A DNA stretch of 64,000 nucleotides, taken from positions 1 to 64,000 of the forward strand of contig PDNA01000067.1 in the NCBI GenBank assembly GCA_002573605.1. The letters are read 5' to 3'. Source of the DNA: Polytolypa hystricis UAMH7299. Lineage: Eukaryota; Ascomycota; Eurotiomycetes; Onygenales. The stretch's first letter is position 1, and every line of letters starts with the position of its first letter. The translations under genes and the position numbers were made by a program. Shown piece by piece: positions 60,060 to 64,000 of this stretch. The notes beneath the pieces were generated by a model, which made no database searches, had not been told where the DNA came from, and saw only the letters and a list, made by a program, of their open reading frames with translations.

Positions 60060-60870
60060 TCAAGAAAAAGTTAGACTTCTAGCACTAAAGCTACTGATGA
60101 AAATCAAGCTATTTACAGGAAAATAAGAACAGTTGAAACAATTTCTTCTATAATATAAAGTATTCTTTAAATACAACACTCCAGTGACAGATATGAATTG
60201 AAATCTAATTATATTGAGAAATATAGAAGAAACAGCAGGAAAGTAGACTCAAAACTATCTATCTGTATAGTTTAAAAAAAAAAGCTTGGAAAATCCAGAG
60301 ATTGTCTAAATATATAATAAAATACAAAATTGAGTTAAGATAAAGAAAGCCTTGCAACTAAGCTTCAAGAAAATCAATAAAACTATAACAGTAGCTAAGA
60401 AGATACAGTACTTGCAGTAGAAGAAATCAGTATTTAAATATATTCAAGAATTTCAGAGAGAAAGTATATTTCTAAAATAGAGAGACAATACTCTGGCTAA
60501 CCAATACTATCAGAAACTGAAAGAGGAAGTTAAGAATAAAGTTACTTGACTAGAGAAGAAAGACAAAAGTCTATTTAAACTAATAGATACAGCTATCAGA
60601 ATAGACAATTGACTATAGAAAAAAAAGCTTGAGAAGAAAGATATATACAGAAATCAATTAAGAAAGATTGGCCAGAATCAATAGAAAGACCTGTATAAAT
60701 ACTAATCTATAGAAATCAATACTATCCAGAGAAAACAAGACAAACAAATCAGGTAGAAAAGCTTGAAAAAAGGAAGATACTTTAACTGTAATAAAGAAGA
60801 ATATTATATACAAGAATATTAAGCTAAAAAGAAAACTTAAGAGAAAAACTATAAAGAATACAATACTGAA
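60060..60870 (+). pseudogene. Degenerate gypsy gag with zinc knuckle
   Basis: Plus-strand reading through stops gives a capsid-like segment beginning near KLFTGK at about 60.1 kb, followed by basic helices. The segment RYFNCNKEEYYIQEY near 60.77-60.82 kb is a mutated CCHC knuckle (family form CFNCGKxGHxxxxC). It lies about 250-1,050 bp downstream of the LTR at 59161-59810, the place expected for gag, and has the same orientation. No intact frame remains. Confidence 0.7.
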
Positions 60871-61938
60871 ATATAAGTAATAGAAGTCCAAGAAATAGTA
60901 TTGCAGAATAAAATAGAAATATTAATTGCAAATAAAATACTTAGAGAATTACAAAAAATTAAAGAAGTTAAAAACAATATTTGCTAGGTTAAAAAATAGT
61001 AAAAGTATAATAAACTTTGACAAGTAAACTGCTTTTGTACACTCTACACTCAAAAGTATAGAAATACAATACCAGCTATATACAAAGAAAAATACTATAA
61101 AGAGAACTCAGACTGGATTTGTAGTTACTATAATAAAAAGTAGAAGTAATATAGTAATAAAAGATATTAGCTATACTACTATAAACTAAAATATCAATAT
61201 ACATGCCCAGGAGCTTATATATACTAAACTAACTATCTGAAACAGGCAGAATATTATAGACTAATAGAGACTATTAGTTGACAATAATTTAAAAAAGTAG
61301 AAATGCAGTAGAACAGAGAAACCAGTAAAACTTGAAAGTTATATAACTAGAAAATTATATAATTTAAAGTAGTAGAACTGGTAGTACTAGTAGATTTATC
61401 TACTAAATCTACTAGATCTATAAATAATAAATTCAGTAGTACTAATAAATTTGTCTACTAGATCTACCAGATCTATTAAAGAAATTATTATATATATAAA
61501 GAATATATTTTCTCTACTCTTAGAAATAGAAGTTTTTTACTTTGTATTTAATAACAATACTAATTTTAGATCTACTTTTAGTTCTAGATCACTAGCTACA
61601 ATAATACTGCAATTCTACTTTGATATTATATATACTCTATCTTTGTATTTTATTAAACCTTTTTTAATATACAGTGCAAGACTATTCTCTAGCTGGATTA
61701 CTTTATCTCTTTAGAAAAGTAGATTATTTTCTATTACTATAGTAAGCTAAGGCCTACAACACTGGCTTAGAGTAATAAGCAAGCTTGGTATATACCAGAG
61801 TATATTCTTTAAAGGTATTATAGATTTTTAAGGTTTAGTTAAGATTCTGCCCTGCTTAATTAGACAAGGTACTTTGTAATACATTAAACACCTATCTTTT
61901 AAAGTATTAACTTGAAAAATATAAAACTATATTAAAAG

Positions 61939-62026
61939 CTTTCAATTATACAAGTCTACAAATCCTTTCAGAACCTTTCAATTATATAAGATTATAATAA
62001 TCTTCTTTATCTTTCAACTATACAAG
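61939..62026 (+). repeat. Three spaced copies of CTTTCAATTATACAAG
   Basis: Near-identical 16-bp units start at about 61939, 61975 and 62011, about 36 bp apart. They lie just before a degenerate gag and probably belong to the LTR or leader of the third element. Confidence 0.6.
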
Positions 62027-62089
62027 ACAAAGAATACTTTATTGATTCAGGTAAGTATTACTCTAGCTTAGAAAAAACTAATTAATAAA

Positions 62090-63060
62090 AAAATATATCT
62101 ACAGCAGTTACAGTACAAGTCTTACTAGCCCAGATCTAGAAGCTTAAGGCTAAAGTTAAGAAGCAACAGAGAATAATTAACTAGATATATAAATATATAG
62201 TTAATATTGAAAATTGAGTTGCAGTACAATCTACAGATCAGGAGAAAAGAAATATTACAGAGAAAGTAAAAATTTAATTTTTTAACAGAACTAGAAGCAG
62301 ATTCAGATCTTTTCTAGTATATTTCAAGATTTACTTTCAGTTCAATATTAAATTAATAAAGACTGACAAGTGCTTAATAGCAGTATAATATCTGTAGAGA
62401 GAAGCAGCAGTATAAATATAATTTTATTTAATAATATAATTTAGTAGAAAAGATTCCAGGGATTTTATATCTATTGAAACTAAGAAAATTCTTGTAATAA
62501 AGAATTTCAGACTATTTAAAAAAGTATTAACAGCAAATTTTAAAATCACTGACAAAGAAATAACAGCAATACAGAAAATTAGATAGATTTAATAAATAAG
62601 AAATACAGCTAGATATCTAGTAAAATTCTAATAACTAGCTACAGTATTAAACTGAAATAATAGTATATTAGTAGAAACTATATACAACAGATTCAAAGAA
62701 GAGATCAAGAACAAGATAATATAGTTAGAAGAATAACTCAGTATACTATCAGAAATAATTAAATATACAGTATATATAGATATAAGAATTTGGAAAAAAT
62801 ATCTAGAATAAAAAAACTACAAATAATTTTCAAACTATATTGTAAAGTAATAAATATACAAAGAAAACTACAATTTTTACAGATTACAATTTATAGAACT
62901 AGATACAATTACAAGAAATTAAAACTATAAAAAAGACAAGCTATATTAGAAGAAGTTATATTTCTTTTACAAGAAACCAGAATACTTTACAAGAAATTAT
63001 TATAAAAAATACAGAAACCAGCTATAATAAAAGTTAAAAGCAACTATAAAGAAATAATAC
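62090..63060 (+). pseudogene. Second degenerate gag with coiled coil and zinc knuckle
   Basis: Plus-strand reading gives STAVTVQVLLAQI and KAKVKKQQRIIN (coiled coil) from about 62.1 kb. A capsid-like segment with FLVYFKIYFQFN and KTDKCLIAV follows near 62.31-62.38 kb. A mutated knuckle FFYKKPEYFTRNYYKKYRNQ (ancestral Cys and His changed to Tyr) lies near 62.95-63.02 kb. This gag differs from the one at 60.1 kb, so it represents another gypsy family. Stops are frequent. Confidence 0.7.
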
Positions 63061-64000
63061 TACTCTATTACTGATACTGGTAGAAATAAATAACAATTCC
63101 TGCATGTAACTAGGGCTGAAACTAGCAATATAGCAGATAAGTAGAATAAGCTATAAGAAGTTATAGTGGAACAGATATTCTAAGAATTAATAAAAACTTA
63201 ATAAGCAGAAATTGACAGTAAAGCAGTCAGGTTAACTGGAATAATAAAAATAAAGTATCTATTATTCAACTATCAGAATCTACACTGGAAAGAGTGTAAG
63301 AGGCAATAAGAGTTAGAAAATCTACAAGAAAGTAGCAAAAATTGCAACTATTATTAGAAGAAAAAGAACTAGAATATTACAGATCTGAAATATCTATAAT
63401 ACTACAAATTTCCTATATTTATATACAATTGTAAGTGGTACAAGAAGATACAAGATAAGGAAATTCAGTAAATCAGAAATAATTCAATCTACTACTATTA
63501 TAAACTGTACAGATATAATATAAAAGATTGCAGGCAATATAATAAAGTTAAAGTATAGAAAAATATCTAAAAAATACTAGAATAGCTCAGTTCACAGAAC
63601 AAGGTAAATATTGAATATTTATAGTATAAAGAAATATATTAATTATTCTATTATACAGATAGCTGTCTATTTTACTGAAAAGCAAAAAATAATCAGTATT
63701 ATTTAAATTTACTAAAGCAGTTAAAAGCAATTCAAATAGAAAAATTATAGCTAGAAAAATATACAATTTCAGGCTTTGATAAGAATGAAAATACAGAATT
63801 ACTGTAGAAAGAGATTATAGACTATATTTATTACAGAATAAATTAAGAAATAATTAGTTACTATAATATCAGACTAAAGAGTAATAATAAGTACAGAGTC
63901 AAAGCACTGATTTAATTATTATATTAGACAAATAATTATAGAATACATTGCAGAGAAAAATAAGTAAATAAATACTTTCTACAACTACTATAGAAAGTAC

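Larger units (their letters stand above)
53300..64000. repeat. AT-rich isochore-like block of mutated retrotransposons
   Basis: Composition changes abruptly at about 53.3 kb to very high A+T with a strong excess of TA, and stops occur in every frame. I found no CpG by eye from about 53.4 kb to the end. This is the signature of repeat-induced point mutation (C to T on either strand) combined with CpG loss, as known for repeats in onygenalean fungi. Recognisable parts are Ty3/gypsy LTRs, gag and pol, listed separately. The stretch 53300-54762 holds no part I can name. Confidence 0.9.
61700..64000 (+). mobile_element. Third gypsy-like element, partial, runs off the window
   Basis: A leader with short repeats, a degenerate gag (listed separately) and a further roughly 900 bp of degenerate sequence in plus sense form the 5' half of another LTR retrotransposon. 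The left limit is a guess because I could not find a second copy of its LTR. The element continues beyond the right end. Confidence 0.55.

Noticed and set aside
53300..64000. CRISPR array or mitochondrial insertion as the source of the AT-rich block
   Set aside because: There is no regular repeat-spacer pattern, and the readable proteins are nuclear gypsy gag and pol. The stop pattern fits RIP-type mutation rather than mitochondrial codon use.
1..64000. tRNA and rRNA genes
   Set aside because: I looked for T-loop sequences of the GTTCGAAT/GTTCAAAT type with a matching acceptor stem and found none that convinced me. No rRNA-like stretch was seen.

Overview
The window is nuclear DNA of a filamentous ascomycete. 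Most genes have several short GT-AG introns, many with a CTAAC-like branch site, and the encoded proteins look like those of Eurotiomycetes. The gene set and the sharp switch at about 53.3 kb from ordinary GC content to an extremely AT-rich, transposon-filled block suggest an onygenalean fungus, perhaps of the Blastomyces/Emmonsia/Histoplasma group. The species call is inference.

Layout. (1) 1-17.4 kb is housekeeping: a one-pass, Ser/Thr-rich membrane protein (1316-2662, -), a 4.5-kb stretch with no recognised gene, the chaperonin subunit CCT4 (7161-9144, -) divergent from the 26S proteasome ATPase RPT1 (9550-11043, +), the succinate dehydrogenase flavoprotein SDH1 (11538-13846, +) and the vacuolar dipeptidyl aminopeptidase DapB (14534-17426, +). 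(2) 18.7-42.7 kb holds a complete five-gene cluster that matches the galactosaminogalactan (GAG) exopolysaccharide cluster of Aspergillus fumigatus in content and order: uge3 (-), sph3 (+), ega3 (-), agd3 (-), gtb3 (+). (3) 43.9-47.1 kb encodes a phosphoinositide-specific phospholipase C with a long insertion between its two catalytic histidines. (4) 47.1-53.3 kb has no recognisable gene. (5) 53.3-64.0 kb is an AT-rich block in which I could find no CpG by eye. It is built from mutated Ty3/gypsy LTR retrotransposons. A minus-strand copy keeps readable reverse transcriptase, RNase H and integrase, a polypurine tract and a 3' LTR. It is cut by a plus-strand copy (5' LTR and gag) in head-to-head orientation, and a third gag lies further right.

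How the cluster should work, from the A. fumigatus model: Uge3 makes UDP-galactose and UDP-GalNAc in the cytosol. Gtb3, a roughly 2,890-residue polytopic membrane protein with a C-terminal GT4 domain, polymerises and probably exports the chain. Agd3 partly deacetylates GalNAc. Sph3 and Ega3 are glycoside hydrolases that trim or process the polymer. The two bidirectional promoters, uge3/sph3 and agd3/gtb3, would allow joint regulation. Two features differ from the model: Sph3 as read here lacks the N-terminal membrane segment, and Agd3 has no signal peptide on its continuous reading frame.

Exon boundaries were worked out by hand from splice signals, reading phase and family conservation. In the multi-exon genes the coding lengths all close in frame.
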